Made by a program: the position numbers and the translations under genes. DNA of 64,000 nt from Thalassotalea sp. Sam97 (lineage in GTDB: Bacteria; Pseudomonadota; Gammaproteobacteria; Enterobacterales; Alteromonadaceae): the NCBI RefSeq assembly GCF_041379765.1, contig NZ_CP166919.1, positions 310,001 to 374,000 of the forward strand. The letters are read 5' to 3'. Of this stretch, positions 34,710 through 43,926 are shown in pieces; position 1 is the first letter of the stretch; every line of letters begins with the position of its first letter. The notes under the pieces are model-generated. The model was given only the letters and a program-made list of their open reading frames with translations. It was not told where the DNA came from and ran no database searches.

Positions 34710-35903
34710 TTAGATAATGCCCATTTCTTTACCTATACGGGTAAAGGCATCGATAGCTTGGTCTAGTTGTGCTTGGCTGTGAGCCGCTGATATTTGTGTA
34801 CGAATACGTGCTTGCCCTTTAGGCACAACAGGGAACGAGAAGCCGATTACGTAAATACCTTCAGCTAACAAGCGATCAGACATTTCGGCAGCGACTTTAG
34901 CATCGCCTAACATAACTGGTACAATCGCGTGATCAGCGCCTGCACAAGTAAAGCCTGCAGCTTCCATTTTACTGCGGAAGTAGCTGGCGTTATTTTTCAG
35001 CTTAACGCGCAAATCACCGCTTTCGGCAAGCATGTCTAATACTTCAATCGACGCACGGGCAATCGCCGGTGCCAGTGAGTTTGAGAACAAGTATGGACGA
35101 GAACGTTGGCGTAACCATTCAATAATTTGTTTTTTACCTGAGGTGTAACCACCTGATGCGCCACCCATGGCTTTACCTAAAGTACCGGTAATGATGTCAA
35201 CACGATCGATAACATCACAGTATTCATGTGAACCTCTGCCGTCTTCACCAACAAAACCAACAGCATGCGAGTCATCGACCATAACTAACGCGTTATACTT
35301 GTCAGCTAAATCACAGATACCTTTTAAATTCGCAATCACGCCATCCATTGAGAAAACACCATCGGTGGCGATGAGTTTATAACGCGCACCAGCTTCATCA
35401 GCGGCGATAAGTTGTGCTTCTAAATCGGCCATGTCGTTATTGGCATAACGAAAACGCTTGGCTTTACATAAACGCACGCCATCAATAATCGATGCGTGGT
35501 TTAGGGCATCTGAGATGATCGCATCTTCAGGTCCTAAAATGGTCTCGAATAGGCCGGCATTGGCATCGAAACATGACGAATACAAAATAGTATCTTCGGT
35601 ACCTAGAAAGTTGCTAAGCTTTTCTTCAAGAGCTTTGTGAACATTTTGCGTACCACAAATAAAGCGTACTGAGGCAACCCCAAAACCGTGTTCATCTAAG
35701 CCTTGTTTGGCGGCCTCGATTAGGCGTGGGTGGTTTGCTAAACCAAGGTAATTATTGGCACAAAAATTAATAACTTTCTCGCCGGTACTTACCGCAATAT
35801 CGGCTTGCTGGGCAGTGGTGATCACGCGTTCAGATTTATATAAACCTTCATCTTTAACCTGATCTATTTGTTGTTGTAGGTGATTTAGAAAATTCGTTGA
35901 CAT
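34710..35903 (-). CDS. kbl: 2-amino-3-ketobutyrate CoA ligase (glycine C-acetyltransferase)
   Basis: 397 residues from ATG 35903 (GAGGTTGAG just before it; MSTNFLNHLQQQ matches the family start). Fold-type I PLP enzyme of the alpha-oxoamine synthase family with the PLP lysine in TGTLGKAMGGASGG and VDDSHAVGFVG before it. It cleaves 2-amino-3-ketobutyrate with CoA into glycine and acetyl-CoA. An upstream extension of the frame to 35978 has no RBS and is ignored. First gene of kbl-tdh. Confidence 0.96.
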   Translation of the reverse strand: MSTNFLNHLQQQIDQVKDEGLYKSERVITTAQQADIAVSTGEKVINFCANNYLGLANHPRLIEAAKQGLDEHGFGVASVRFICGTQNVHKALEEKLSNFLGTEDTILYSSCFDANAGLFETILGPEDAIISDALNHASIIDGVRLCKAKRFRYANNDMADLEAQLIAADEAGARYKLIATDGVFSMDGVIANLKGICDLADKYNALVMVDDSHAVGFVGEDGRGSHEYCDVIDRVDIITGTLGKAMGGASGGYTSGKKQIIEWLRQRSRPYLFSNSLAPAIARASIEVLDMLAESGDLRVKLKNNASYFRSKMEAAGFTCAGADHAIVPVMLGDAKVAAEMSDRLLAEGIYVIGFSFPVVPKGQARIRTQISAAHSQAQLDQAIDAFTRIGKEMGII

Positions 35904-36179
35904 CTCAACCTCAATACGTTGTTGTAACTTTCGCTTGCCAATATCTTGGCGGAAAAATTTGGCCGCCATTGTACGCATTATAGATGACGCTGCCTAGCCA
36001 ATTCTTGGCGTTCGATAAAATTGATAAAGCAAATGTTTGGCAATCTGTTTGTACAGATTAGTTTGCCTAAATGTTTGCGTGTCAACAGTATAGTCTACGG
36101 CGATTAGCAGGCAGCAAGCGACGCAATATTTTTGCGTGTTTAAAATCGGCATTTGCCTAGGTATACTTAAACGATTGTA

Positions 36180-37493
36180 ATGACAGAGGTTGGCTTGTTG
36201 AATCGTTATAAACTTAGTTATCGTCTATACCAGTTATTGATATTGCTACTCACCCCAATACTGGTTTTGGTATTTTTCTTGCGCTCTTTTAACCATAAAG
36301 AGTATCGGCAACGATTACGCGAGCGATTTGGTTGGGCTCCCAGCCGTATCAAGAGTGGCTCGATCATCGTGCATGCGGCCAGTGTTGGCGAAGTGATGGC
36401 CGTAAAGCCCTTTGTTGATGGTTTGCTCAATCAATATCCTGACCTGCCAATCACCGTGACGACATTTACCCCAACTGGCTCTGCGCAGGTGATTAAACAG
36501 TTTCAAAATCGCGTGCAGCATTGTTATTTGCCATTAGATATATCATTTTGTGTGCATTTATTTTTTAAATTGATGCGCCCTAAAGCGGTAGTACTGATGG
36601 AAACCGAATTGTGGCCGACGTTAATTCACCGAACATACAAAGCCAATATTCCGTTAATGTTAATTAACGGTCGTTTGTCTGACAGTTCGTTGCAAAGTTA
36701 CAGTAAGCTGACATGGTTAATCACTCCGGCATTAAATAAATTTTCTGCCATTTTGTGTCAAAGTGATGATAATCGCGATAATTTTGCGGCTCTTGGTGCT
36801 AGTGAGTTATTACTTAGTACCTCAGGTAATCTTAAATATGATATCAGCATTGATGATGCCTTAATGGAAAAGGTTGCTTACCTTGGCCAGTTTATTCAAG
36901 CAACGCCGCAGCAACAGCAGCGCCGCGTGGTGGTACTTGGTAGCAGTCACCAAGGAGAAGAGGCGTTATTAATTGATGCTTATCATGAATTAAAAGCATG
37001 TTTTTCCGACTTGTTATTGGTGATTGTGCCACGTCACCCGGAGCGCTTTGATGCTGTTGCTCAGTTGGTTGTTGATAATGGTCTAAGTTTAGTACGTCGC
37101 AGCCGCCAAACACCTGTCAGTGCAGAGGATGATGTTTGGCTTATTGACTCATTAGGTGAGCTGGTTGCTTGTTATGGGTTGAGTGATGCATGTGTTATTG
37201 CGGGCAGTTTCTTCGAGGTTGGTGGCCATAATCCATTGGAAGCCGCGCTATTTGCCAAGCCGATTGTGGTTGGCCCTAATATGGCTAACTTTCGCGATAT
37301 GAATACGAAAATGGTTGACGCGCGCGCTTTAGTGCAACTTACTGATAATAGTGAGTTAACCAGCACCTTGCATCGCTTATTATCCGACAACGACGTTGCT
37401 GCCGACATGGGCAAAAACGCGGCGCAGGTAGTGGCTGAAAATCAAGGGGCAACGCAAACCAGTATTGATAAGCTGCACAGTTTAATTGACTAA
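36180..37493 (+). CDS. waaA: Kdo transferase WaaA (KdtA)
   Basis: 437 residues, GT30-family. It moves Kdo from CMP-Kdo onto lipid IVA, starting the LPS inner core. One N-terminal membrane helix (LILLLTPILVLVFFL) is followed by HAASVGEVMA, TTFTPTGSAQV, METELWPTLI and, in the C-lobe, GGSFFEVGGHNPLE-like AGSFFEVGGHNPLEAA. No strong RBS is visible before ATG 36180. The downstream neighbours (GT9 transferase and Kdo kinase) belong to the same core pathway though GT9 is on the opposite strand. Confidence 0.95.
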   Translation: MTEVGLLNRYKLSYRLYQLLILLLTPILVLVFFLRSFNHKEYRQRLRERFGWAPSRIKSGSIIVHAASVGEVMAVKPFVDGLLNQYPDLPITVTTFTPTGSAQVIKQFQNRVQHCYLPLDISFCVHLFFKLMRPKAVVLMETELWPTLIHRTYKANIPLMLINGRLSDSSLQSYSKLTWLITPALNKFSAILCQSDDNRDNFAALGASELLLSTSGNLKYDISIDDALMEKVAYLGQFIQATPQQQQRRVVVLGSSHQGEEALLIDAYHELKACFSDLLLVIVPRHPERFDAVAQLVVDNGLSLVRRSRQTPVSAEDDVWLIDSLGELVACYGLSDACVIAGSFFEVGGHNPLEAALFAKPIVVGPNMANFRDMNTKMVDARALVQLTDNSELTSTLHRLLSDNDVAADMGKNAAQVVAENQGATQTSIDKLHSLID

Positions 37494-37516
37494 CAAATCA
37501 TTCGAGTTGAGATATT

Positions 37517-37562
37517 AATAGGGCATAATATCGCTGAGTCTAACGCAATTTTATGCCCTATT
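37517..37562. terminator. Inverted repeat after waaA
   Basis: AATAGGGCATAA and TTATGCCCTATT form a perfect 12-bp stem with a 22-base loop between the convergent waaA and GT9 genes. There is no long T run; bidirectional termination is inferred. Confidence 0.5.
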
Positions 37563-37667
37563 GGTTGATATAACGTGGTGTTGGTACGAAGAGTTAGGTT
37601 GATTGCGAGCTCATGTTGGTTTTTTTAACAGCAAAACGATGTTCCTCTGTGCTTGGCTAATCGGCAA

Positions 37668-38705
37668 TTATACTAATTTGTCGATTTGCTCGGTCACCAT
37701 AGACAAGGTGATGTTATCCATAAGTTGTCCTTTGGCGCGTGTGCCAAACGGTAATTCATTTACCGATTTTCCATATTGTTGCTCAACGCTCTGCTCATAA
37801 ACGCTAACAACATACTGTCGATACAAGTAAGGGCCAGTGCGTAGCGGATTTGAGTGAGCATATAAGCCAACAACAGGGGTCGCTACGGATACAGCCATGT
37901 GGACCGGTCCGGTATCGGGAGCGACAACCAGTTTTGCCGACTCAAGTACCGCCAGCATTTGTTTTAAACTTGTTTTACCGACTAAATTAATTGGCTGGCA
38001 TTGACTTAGTTCACAGATCTGCGCCGCAAGCTGGTGTTCTATTTTTGCAGGGCTACCGCAGAGCACCACTTGGTAACCTTTATCGCTAAGGTAATCGGCG
38101 ACTTGTGCATAACCTTGGGCATGCCAGTTGCGCTCAGCCTTACTTGCCGCTGCCGATATAACGCAATAACGCTGGTCCTCAGGGATATGCTGAGCCCGCC
38201 AATGGCGTTCTTCTTCGCCAAATGGCATTAACCAATTCGCTGGCTCTGGGCTAACCCCTATCGCTTTGGCAAAATTCATAAAGCTATCGACGACGTGCGC
38301 TTGCGCTTGCGGTTCTATTTGACGGTTGGTAAATAACCATTGGCCTTCTTTGGCACGTGCTTTATCAAAACCGATTTTTACTTTAGCGGGTATAAATAAA
38401 CTGGCAATACTGGCGCGCAGTGCCACTTGCATGTGCAGTAATACATCAAAATGACGACCTTGCATTTGCTGACGTAGTTGTTGGTATGCATGCCAGCCTT
38501 GCGACTTATCGAAGACAATAAACTCAATACCTGGTAGCCCCTGCAGTAGTGAGTGTTCTACTTTGCCAACCACCCAGGTGATGTTTGTTTGTGGATATTG
38601 CTTTTGAATTTGTTGTACCATGGCCACCGTATGACATACGTCACCCAGCGCAGACAGTCGCAAAATACATATGGATGTTGGCTGTAAAAGGGTTTGACCG
38701 GTCAT
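37668..38705 (-). CDS. Glycosyltransferase family 9 (LPS heptosyltransferase-like)
   Basis: 345 residues of the ADP-heptose:LPS heptosyltransferase superfamily: RLSALGDVCHTVAMVQ at the N terminus, WVVGKVEHSLL, and VAPDTGPVHMAVSVATPVVGLYAHSNP for the sugar-nucleotide pocket in the C-lobe. It likely transfers a heptose or another hexose to Kdo of the inner core; whether it is WaaC- or WaaF-type cannot be settled from sequence alone. It diverges from the Kdo kinase gene 50 bases away. Confidence 0.85.
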   Translation of the reverse strand: MTGQTLLQPTSICILRLSALGDVCHTVAMVQQIQKQYPQTNITWVVGKVEHSLLQGLPGIEFIVFDKSQGWHAYQQLRQQMQGRHFDVLLHMQVALRASIASLFIPAKVKIGFDKARAKEGQWLFTNRQIEPQAQAHVVDSFMNFAKAIGVSPEPANWLMPFGEEERHWRAQHIPEDQRYCVISAAASKAERNWHAQGYAQVADYLSDKGYQVVLCGSPAKIEHQLAAQICELSQCQPINLVGKTSLKQMLAVLESAKLVVAPDTGPVHMAVSVATPVVGLYAHSNPLRTGPYLYRQYVVSVYEQSVEQQYGKSVNELPFGTRAKGQLMDNITLSMVTEQIDKLV

Positions 38706-38755
38706 AAAGGATTCACCACAATATTCAATAACAGAAAGAATTAAGGTCTATTATC

Positions 38756-39496
38756 TTGAACCTGGGTAGATTTGTAAAACATTCACAGATAAAACTTTTA
38801 CAGCAAGGTAAGCTACGTTGCCTGTTTGATGCTGATGTTTTGGATGACTTTTGTGTAGATATGTTTGACGCTAAATATTGGCAACAGCGCGATGCCATAC
38901 TTGGTAGCTCAACTGGTCGAGGCACAGCTTGGTTTGTACAGCATCACGCCTGTAACATGGTGTTGCGTCACTATTATCGTGGCGGTTTGATCGGCAGGTT
39001 AATCGACGATAATTATTTGTACTTAGGCTTAAACAATACTCGAGCCGTCAAAGAATTCTTGTTGTTAGCGCAAATGCGTGATTTAGGCCTGCCGGCGCCA
39101 AAACCTCTGGCGGTGAAAATTGATGTGCGGGGGCTTAGCTATCAAGCGGATATTTTAATCGAATTGATTGCTGGCGCGACTGACTTGGTCGGCTTGTTGT
39201 CTAAAGCACCGCTGAACCAGCAAGTTTGGCATAATATCGGTGCTTGTATTCGTCAATTTCATGATCATAACGTGTATCATCATGACTTAAATGCTCATAA
39301 CATTATGCTTGATGACAGCCAAAAGGTTTGGTTAATCGATTTTGATCAGGGGCGCTTTATGAGCAAGCCCGGTAAGTGGCAGCAACAAAACTTGGCTCGT
39401 TTACAGCGCTCGTTTTTAAAAGAGCAAAAAAAATTGCCAGAGTTTCATTTTAATGAAAACAATTGGCAATCTTTACAAGCTGGTTATTACCGCTAG
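38756..39496 (+). CDS. kdkA: 3-deoxy-D-manno-octulosonic acid (Kdo) kinase
   Basis: 246 residues, small protein-kinase-like fold of the WaaP/KdkA family: GRGTAWFV as P-loop, LRHYYRGGL, the catalytic HHDLNAHNIML (Asp) and DFDQGRF (metal Asp). KdkA phosphorylates Kdo of the inner core, found mainly in organisms with a single Kdo such as Haemophilus and Vibrio. The start is a TTG (38756) with TAAGG ten bases upstream; there is no in-frame ATG before conserved sequence. Confidence 0.9.
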   Translation: MNLGRFVKHSQIKLLQQGKLRCLFDADVLDDFCVDMFDAKYWQQRDAILGSSTGRGTAWFVQHHACNMVLRHYYRGGLIGRLIDDNYLYLGLNNTRAVKEFLLLAQMRDLGLPAPKPLAVKIDVRGLSYQADILIELIAGATDLVGLLSKAPLNQQVWHNIGACIRQFHDHNVYHHDLNAHNIMLDDSQKVWLIDFDQGRFMSKPGKWQQQNLARLQRSFLKEQKKLPEFHFNENNWQSLQAGYYR

Positions 39497-39505
39497 GCTT
39501 TGCGG

Positions 39506-40183
39506 TTAACTTTCGCTGCTAATTTCACTGGTAACCACGGCAGACTCAATCTTTAACGCTTGATATTTAGCGCGTGCTGCTTCAAATGCATCGCGTGCAT
39601 CATCGGTCACATAAGGGCTTAACAAGGCAAAAATCTTTAATAAGCCATCATAGATACTCTCATCATTGATCTTCGGGTCTTCATCGACTTGAGTCTGTAA
39701 ATAACTCAACCAAAAAGTCGTGGTTAAACGCAGTAGACAGGTTAGATCTTCATATTCATCATCTTTAATCGTGAGAATATTTGCCTCGTTAAGTGACAAC
39801 AACATGTTTATAACACGTTGCTTAATTTGCTGCTGTATTTCACTGTAGCGTTTTCGAAGCGCGGGGTTTTTGGCTAATAAAACCGGTAAGTTCGAATAAA
39901 AAAAGCGAAATTTTGAGATCAGCTGAAAGACAATATCCATGTACATCAGAATACTGTTTAGGGGATCTTCGGTATCACGCAAATGTTCGAATTCAGACAG
40001 TAGGTCATCGGCATACTCACTATAAATAGTATTGATGATGTCTTCTTTATTACGAAAATGGTAATACAAATTACCTGGACTAATACCAAGGTGAGATGCG
40101 ATATGGTTGGTCGTAATATTTCGCTCACCTTTTTCGTTGAATAATTCAATGCTGGCGTGAACGATTTTGTCTCTAGTTTTCAT
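39506..40183 (-). CDS. TetR/AcrR family transcriptional regulator
   Basis: 225 residues. The N-terminal helix-turn-helix is HASIELFNEKGERNITTNHIASHLGISPGNLYYHFRNKEDII. The remaining 170 residues form the ligand domain with conserved Trp/Leu-rich helices and an acidic C-terminal tail. The effector and targets are unknown. The upstream region has TGTTCA/TGAACA repeats and a perfect 12-bp palindrome, a likely self-operator. It is divergent from coaD, 283 bases away, and convergent with the Kdo kinase. Confidence 0.88.
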   Translation of the reverse strand: MKTRDKIVHASIELFNEKGERNITTNHIASHLGISPGNLYYHFRNKEDIINTIYSEYADDLLSEFEHLRDTEDPLNSILMYMDIVFQLISKFRFFYSNLPVLLAKNPALRKRYSEIQQQIKQRVINMLLSLNEANILTIKDDEYEDLTCLLRLTTTFWLSYLQTQVDEDPKINDESIYDGLLKIFALLSPYVTDDARDAFEAARAKYQALKIESAVVTSEISSES

Positions 40184-40241
40184 TAATGATGAAACTCTTA
40201 TTTTTATGAATATGTGTTCATTTATAGATATGTGCTTGCAA

Positions 40242-40253
40242 GTTCAGCTGAAC
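40242..40253. promoter_or_regulatory. Palindrome GTTCAGCTGAAC, possible TetR operator
   Basis: A perfect 12-bp palindrome lies 59 bases upstream of the TetR gene. Its half-site TGAAC recurs nearby as TGTTCA (about 40215) and TGAACA (about 40298), as expected for an operator that a dimeric TetR protein uses for autoregulation. Confidence 0.4.
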
Positions 40254-40466
40254 ACAGCGCACATTTTTTCCCCATAAATAGAATCATACTATCAAACTGA
40301 ACAAAAAAGGAAGTATTTTGAGTAATTGCTTTAATGGTCAGAGTTGCTATGTAATCGATAATAACTTGTTTTGCTTGGCTTATTTAGTGAACTTATTTGT
40401 TCGGTGTATTTGCTTTGCAAAATGAACAAGCTAAAATGGCAACAGAGCAAATTAACCATTATTCTC

Positions 40467-40964
40467 ATGAAAAAGAAAGCGATATACCCAGGGACATTTG
40501 ATCCGGTTACCAATGGTCATACCGATTTGATTGAGCGTGCGGCACAATTATTCGAGCACGTTATTGTTGGTGTTGCAGCCAGTCCCAGCAAAAAACCACT
40601 ATTTGATCTGCAAAAGCGTGTTGCCATGATCCAACAAGTAACTCAGCATCTAGATAATGTGAGTGTTGTCGGCTTTTCCGGCCTGTTGGTGGACTTTGCT
40701 AAACAACAAAATGCAATGATCTTGATCCGTGGTTTACGGGCGGTATCTGACTTTGAATATGAATTTCAGCTTGCCAATATGAACCGCCGCTTATACCCGC
40801 AATTAGAAAGCGTATTTTTAACACCTGCTGAAGAAAATTCATTTATTTCATCGACCTTAGTGAAAGAAGTGTCGCTGCATGGTGGTGATGTATCTGAATT
40901 TGTTCACCCGTATGTTAAGGGGGAATTGGATAACAGCGTTTTTAATAAAGCCAATAAAGCTTAA
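40467..40964 (+). CDS. coaD: Phosphopantetheine adenylyltransferase
   Basis: 165 residues from ATG 40467, matching the usual start MKKKAIYPGTFDPVTNGH; the longer frame from 40371 is excluded. The nucleotidyltransferase motif is GTFDPVTNGH, and ISSTLVKEVSLHGGDVSEFV is the second signature. It transfers AMP from ATP to 4'-phosphopantetheine, the fourth step of coenzyme A synthesis. No strong RBS is visible. The coaBC gene for the preceding steps lies 6.4 kb downstream in the same syntenic block. Confidence 0.96.
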   Translation: MKKKAIYPGTFDPVTNGHTDLIERAAQLFEHVIVGVAASPSKKPLFDLQKRVAMIQQVTQHLDNVSVVGFSGLLVDFAKQQNAMILIRGLRAVSDFEYEFQLANMNRRLYPQLESVFLTPAEENSFISSTLVKEVSLHGGDVSEFVHPYVKGELDNSVFNKANKA

Positions 40965-41069
40965 TGCCAACAAAATTGACTTTATTCTCTGGTACTTATA
41001 AACCGTCGTAATCTACGCCATTATTAACGGCGGCACCATTAGCAAATGCAGGTAACGCCAAACAGGGCA

Positions 41070-41885
41070 TTAACCACGCTGGCATCTAGGGCAATAGGTG
41101 GTCGCACGGCCACCTTGTTTAATCTCTTTTAATGGCGTTTCACATATAAAGCAAGGTTGACCTCCTCGGCCATACACCATCAGCGATTGCGCAAAATAAC
41201 CAGGTCGACCATCGGCTTGAGTGAAATCTTTTAGGGTTGTCCCACCTTGTTCAATCGCGTGAGTTAAAACTTGCTTTATTTTTTCAACGAGGCGCTGATA
41301 ACGTTGCTTGGAAATTTTACCGGCTGCTTTTGTTGGTGAGATCCCGGCTTGAAACAGACTTTCATTGGCATAAATATTCCCAACTCCTACCACCACCTGA
41401 TTATTCATAATAAAGGTTTTCACCGCTACGGTTTTGTTGCGCGACTTTTGATAGAGGTATTCACCAGTAAACTCATCGAGTAAAGGTTCAGGTCCTTGGT
41501 TGTTTAGCAGTGGGTGCTGCTCAACATCACCGGTTATCCATAATACGGCCCCAAAGCGACGAGGATCGTTCAATCTTAATGCAAGGCCATTATCGAGTAC
41601 CATATCAAAGTGATCGTGCTTAGCGGCCTCACTATGGGCAGGAATAACACGCAGGGTACCAGACATGCCAAGATGTAAAATCAGCGTTCCTTTGTCAGTT
41701 ATCAGTAATAAGTATTTGGCGCGACGGCGAATGGCGATAATCTTTTCACCAACCAAATCATCTATATTGTCGGTAATCGGCCAGCGTAAATTGGCATTGC
41801 GAACAATCACCTCGCTGACCGTTTGGTTGATAACATGTGGGGTAATACCACGACGGCAGGTTTCGACTTCAGGTAATTCAGGCAT
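41070..41885 (-). CDS. mutM: Formamidopyrimidine-DNA glycosylase MutM
   Basis: 271 residues. The start is fixed at ATG 41885: after Met removal the catalytic N-terminal Pro must follow (MPELPEVETCRRGI), so the frame up to 41900 is not used. Lys57-type HLGMSGTLR is present, together with the H2TH segment VGVGNIYANESLF and the C-terminal zinc finger CFIC...CPRC. It removes oxidised purines (8-oxoguanine) and nicks the strand. It follows the M48 gene on the same strand but with a 77-base gap. Confidence 0.96.
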   Translation of the reverse strand: MPELPEVETCRRGITPHVINQTVSEVIVRNANLRWPITDNIDDLVGEKIIAIRRRAKYLLLITDKGTLILHLGMSGTLRVIPAHSEAAKHDHFDMVLDNGLALRLNDPRRFGAVLWITGDVEQHPLLNNQGPEPLLDEFTGEYLYQKSRNKTVAVKTFIMNNQVVVGVGNIYANESLFQAGISPTKAAGKISKQRYQRLVEKIKQVLTHAIEQGGTTLKDFTQADGRPGYFAQSLMVYGRGGQPCFICETPLKEIKQGGRATTYCPRCQRG

Positions 41886-41962
41886 AGTAGAAATAATCAA
41901 ATAGGGTTATTACAGGGTGAGTCAATTACTCGCATTTCATCAATTGCACATGTACGTCGCTA

Positions 41963-43891
41963 TTAGCGAGCCGATAAATTCGGAGGCATCGGACAATCGA
42001 GCGTATCAGCGATAGCGCGGATCAGCTCCATTTCTTGATGACTAAAATGTTTATCGCTGGTAGCAATCAGCAAACATCCTTTTAAAATATCGGGCTTAGA
42101 CTTAACTCGTAATTTTACTAATTTAGTCAAGGCCTTGTCGAGAGCAGAAAACTGGCATTGACTAACGGCTAATAGTCTAAGCTCTGGCATTTTACTGGTC
42201 GTTCTAATTAACGCCAATACCCGTTGTCGTTCAGGCTCATCGGCAATCAAATGGTGCAAGAGAGCACTAAATAGCACTTCCGCCGCATCGTAGCACTGCT
42301 CGATTGTTAACGGTTTATCAACACGGTTGGCTTTTTCAAATGTGGCGCCAACATGGCGAACGACCATACGCAGCAACACCCACTCAAATAATGCGAAGTG
42401 CTGATCACTATCAATGAGGACTTGCATAGTATCAAGAAGTTGCTGATATTGGTTTTTATTGAGCACTTGTAATAGTGGCAGGCTGATATCAATAAGTGGC
42501 AACCGAAAGCGGGGGTGTAAGCGCTGCACTGTACTATAAAGAGTTAACACGGTCGTCAGCACATCTTGCTCACAGCGATCTTGTAAATGTTGCAATTGCT
42601 GTTGTTGGATACTGGTATTGGTATCGAGCAATAAACAGTATATAAAGGCTTGTGCGCCTGTAGGTGTGCGCACTGCATCAAGCACATTGTCAGGTACATC
42701 GAGCAGTAATTGGTGTGCATAGTCAAGTTGTTGATCGCTGATGTTGCCAATGCTGTCTAACACTTGCTGAGCGACAATGGCGCCCGTGACAGCTTTGGCA
42801 ACTCGCTCTTTAGAAGGTGCTGCTGAGGCTGATGTGGATCGCTCAGCCTCAGACGGTGCTTGCCGATGTTGCTGCTTCTGTTTGTTAATTTTACTTTGTA
42901 ACTCAAAATATGGCGCAATTCGTTTAATGCGGTTTTTCAATGGTGGATGTGTTGTAAAGAGAGAGTCGACGAAGCTGCTCACGCCTTTACTAAAGTAGGC
43001 ATGACTCATTTGTGGTGCTAGTGGACTATCGAGTGCTGAACCATACTGATAACGACCAATTTTACTTAATGCACCAGCGATACCTTCTTTACTACGCGTA
43101 TATTGCACTGCTGACGCATCAGCTAAGTACTCACGTTGTCGACTTACGGCGGCTTTAATCAAGCCACCAAAAAAGTTGCCGCTAAAGCCAACCACGATAA
43201 GACCTAAGCCCAAGGCGAATAGCGCTGCGGTATTTTTATTGTCGCCTCGTACAACTCGTAAGATGTAATAACCAATATAGCCGATAACTAATATCCCATG
43301 CAGGATACCAATTAAGCGCATATTTAAACGCGTATCACCGTGCAATATATGACTAAACTCGTGGGCAATTACGCCTTGTAGCTCATCACGTGTTAATTGA
43401 TCTAGACTGCCTTGGGTGACGCCAATTACGGCATCTGAAGTGCGGTAACCTGCGGCAAAGGCATTAATGCCTAGTTCATTGTGTAACACGTATACCGCTG
43501 GTACCGGTGTTCCTGAAGCAATCGCCATTTCTTCAACAACATTGAGCAGTTGTTTTTCTTGATGGTCGCGAGTATCGTAAGTTATTCGCTTACCGCCAAG
43601 TAATTCGGCAACTTTTTTCCCCCCAGTGCCTAGACTCAATGTTTTATAGGCACTACCGCTGAAGATGATAAAGCTTACTACACAAGCGACAAGAATCGCT
43701 TCTTGCCAGTCAAACTGCTGACCAATCAATGACAAGCTATACAATTGATTAGGTTGTATGGTTAAGTAAGCTTGCAACGCCATAACGATGGTGTAGGTCA
43801 TTACAATTAGACCAACAGCAGCAGCGACAAACAACAGGATCAGTAACCCTGTTTTACGCCGTGCATCATCTTGCGCTTGAAAAAAGTCCAT
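41963..43891 (-). CDS. M48-family zinc metallopeptidase with a large C-terminal extension
   Basis: 642 residues. Residues 1-90 have two membrane helices, 90-350 form an HtpX-like peptidase with HEFSH at 177-181 and the third zinc ligand after REYLADASAVQY; two more helices lie at ~200-240. Beyond residue 350 is an alpha-helical ~290-residue region of unknown role, about twice the usual HtpX length. Such proteins are typically paired with LemA, and lemA is 35 bases upstream. A membrane protein quality-control role is an inference. Confidence 0.85.
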   Translation of the reverse strand: MDFFQAQDDARRKTGLLILLFVAAAVGLIVMTYTIVMALQAYLTIQPNQLYSLSLIGQQFDWQEAILVACVVSFIIFSGSAYKTLSLGTGGKKVAELLGGKRITYDTRDHQEKQLLNVVEEMAIASGTPVPAVYVLHNELGINAFAAGYRTSDAVIGVTQGSLDQLTRDELQGVIAHEFSHILHGDTRLNMRLIGILHGILVIGYIGYYILRVVRGDNKNTAALFALGLGLIVVGFSGNFFGGLIKAAVSRQREYLADASAVQYTRSKEGIAGALSKIGRYQYGSALDSPLAPQMSHAYFSKGVSSFVDSLFTTHPPLKNRIKRIAPYFELQSKINKQKQQHRQAPSEAERSTSASAAPSKERVAKAVTGAIVAQQVLDSIGNISDQQLDYAHQLLLDVPDNVLDAVRTPTGAQAFIYCLLLDTNTSIQQQQLQHLQDRCEQDVLTTVLTLYSTVQRLHPRFRLPLIDISLPLLQVLNKNQYQQLLDTMQVLIDSDQHFALFEWVLLRMVVRHVGATFEKANRVDKPLTIEQCYDAAEVLFSALLHHLIADEPERQRVLALIRTTSKMPELRLLAVSQCQFSALDKALTKLVKLRVKSKPDILKGCLLIATSDKHFSHQEMELIRAIADTLDCPMPPNLSAR

Positions 43892-43926
43892 TATCTTCTG
43901 CTACTGTCCGCTATTTAAAGCACGAC

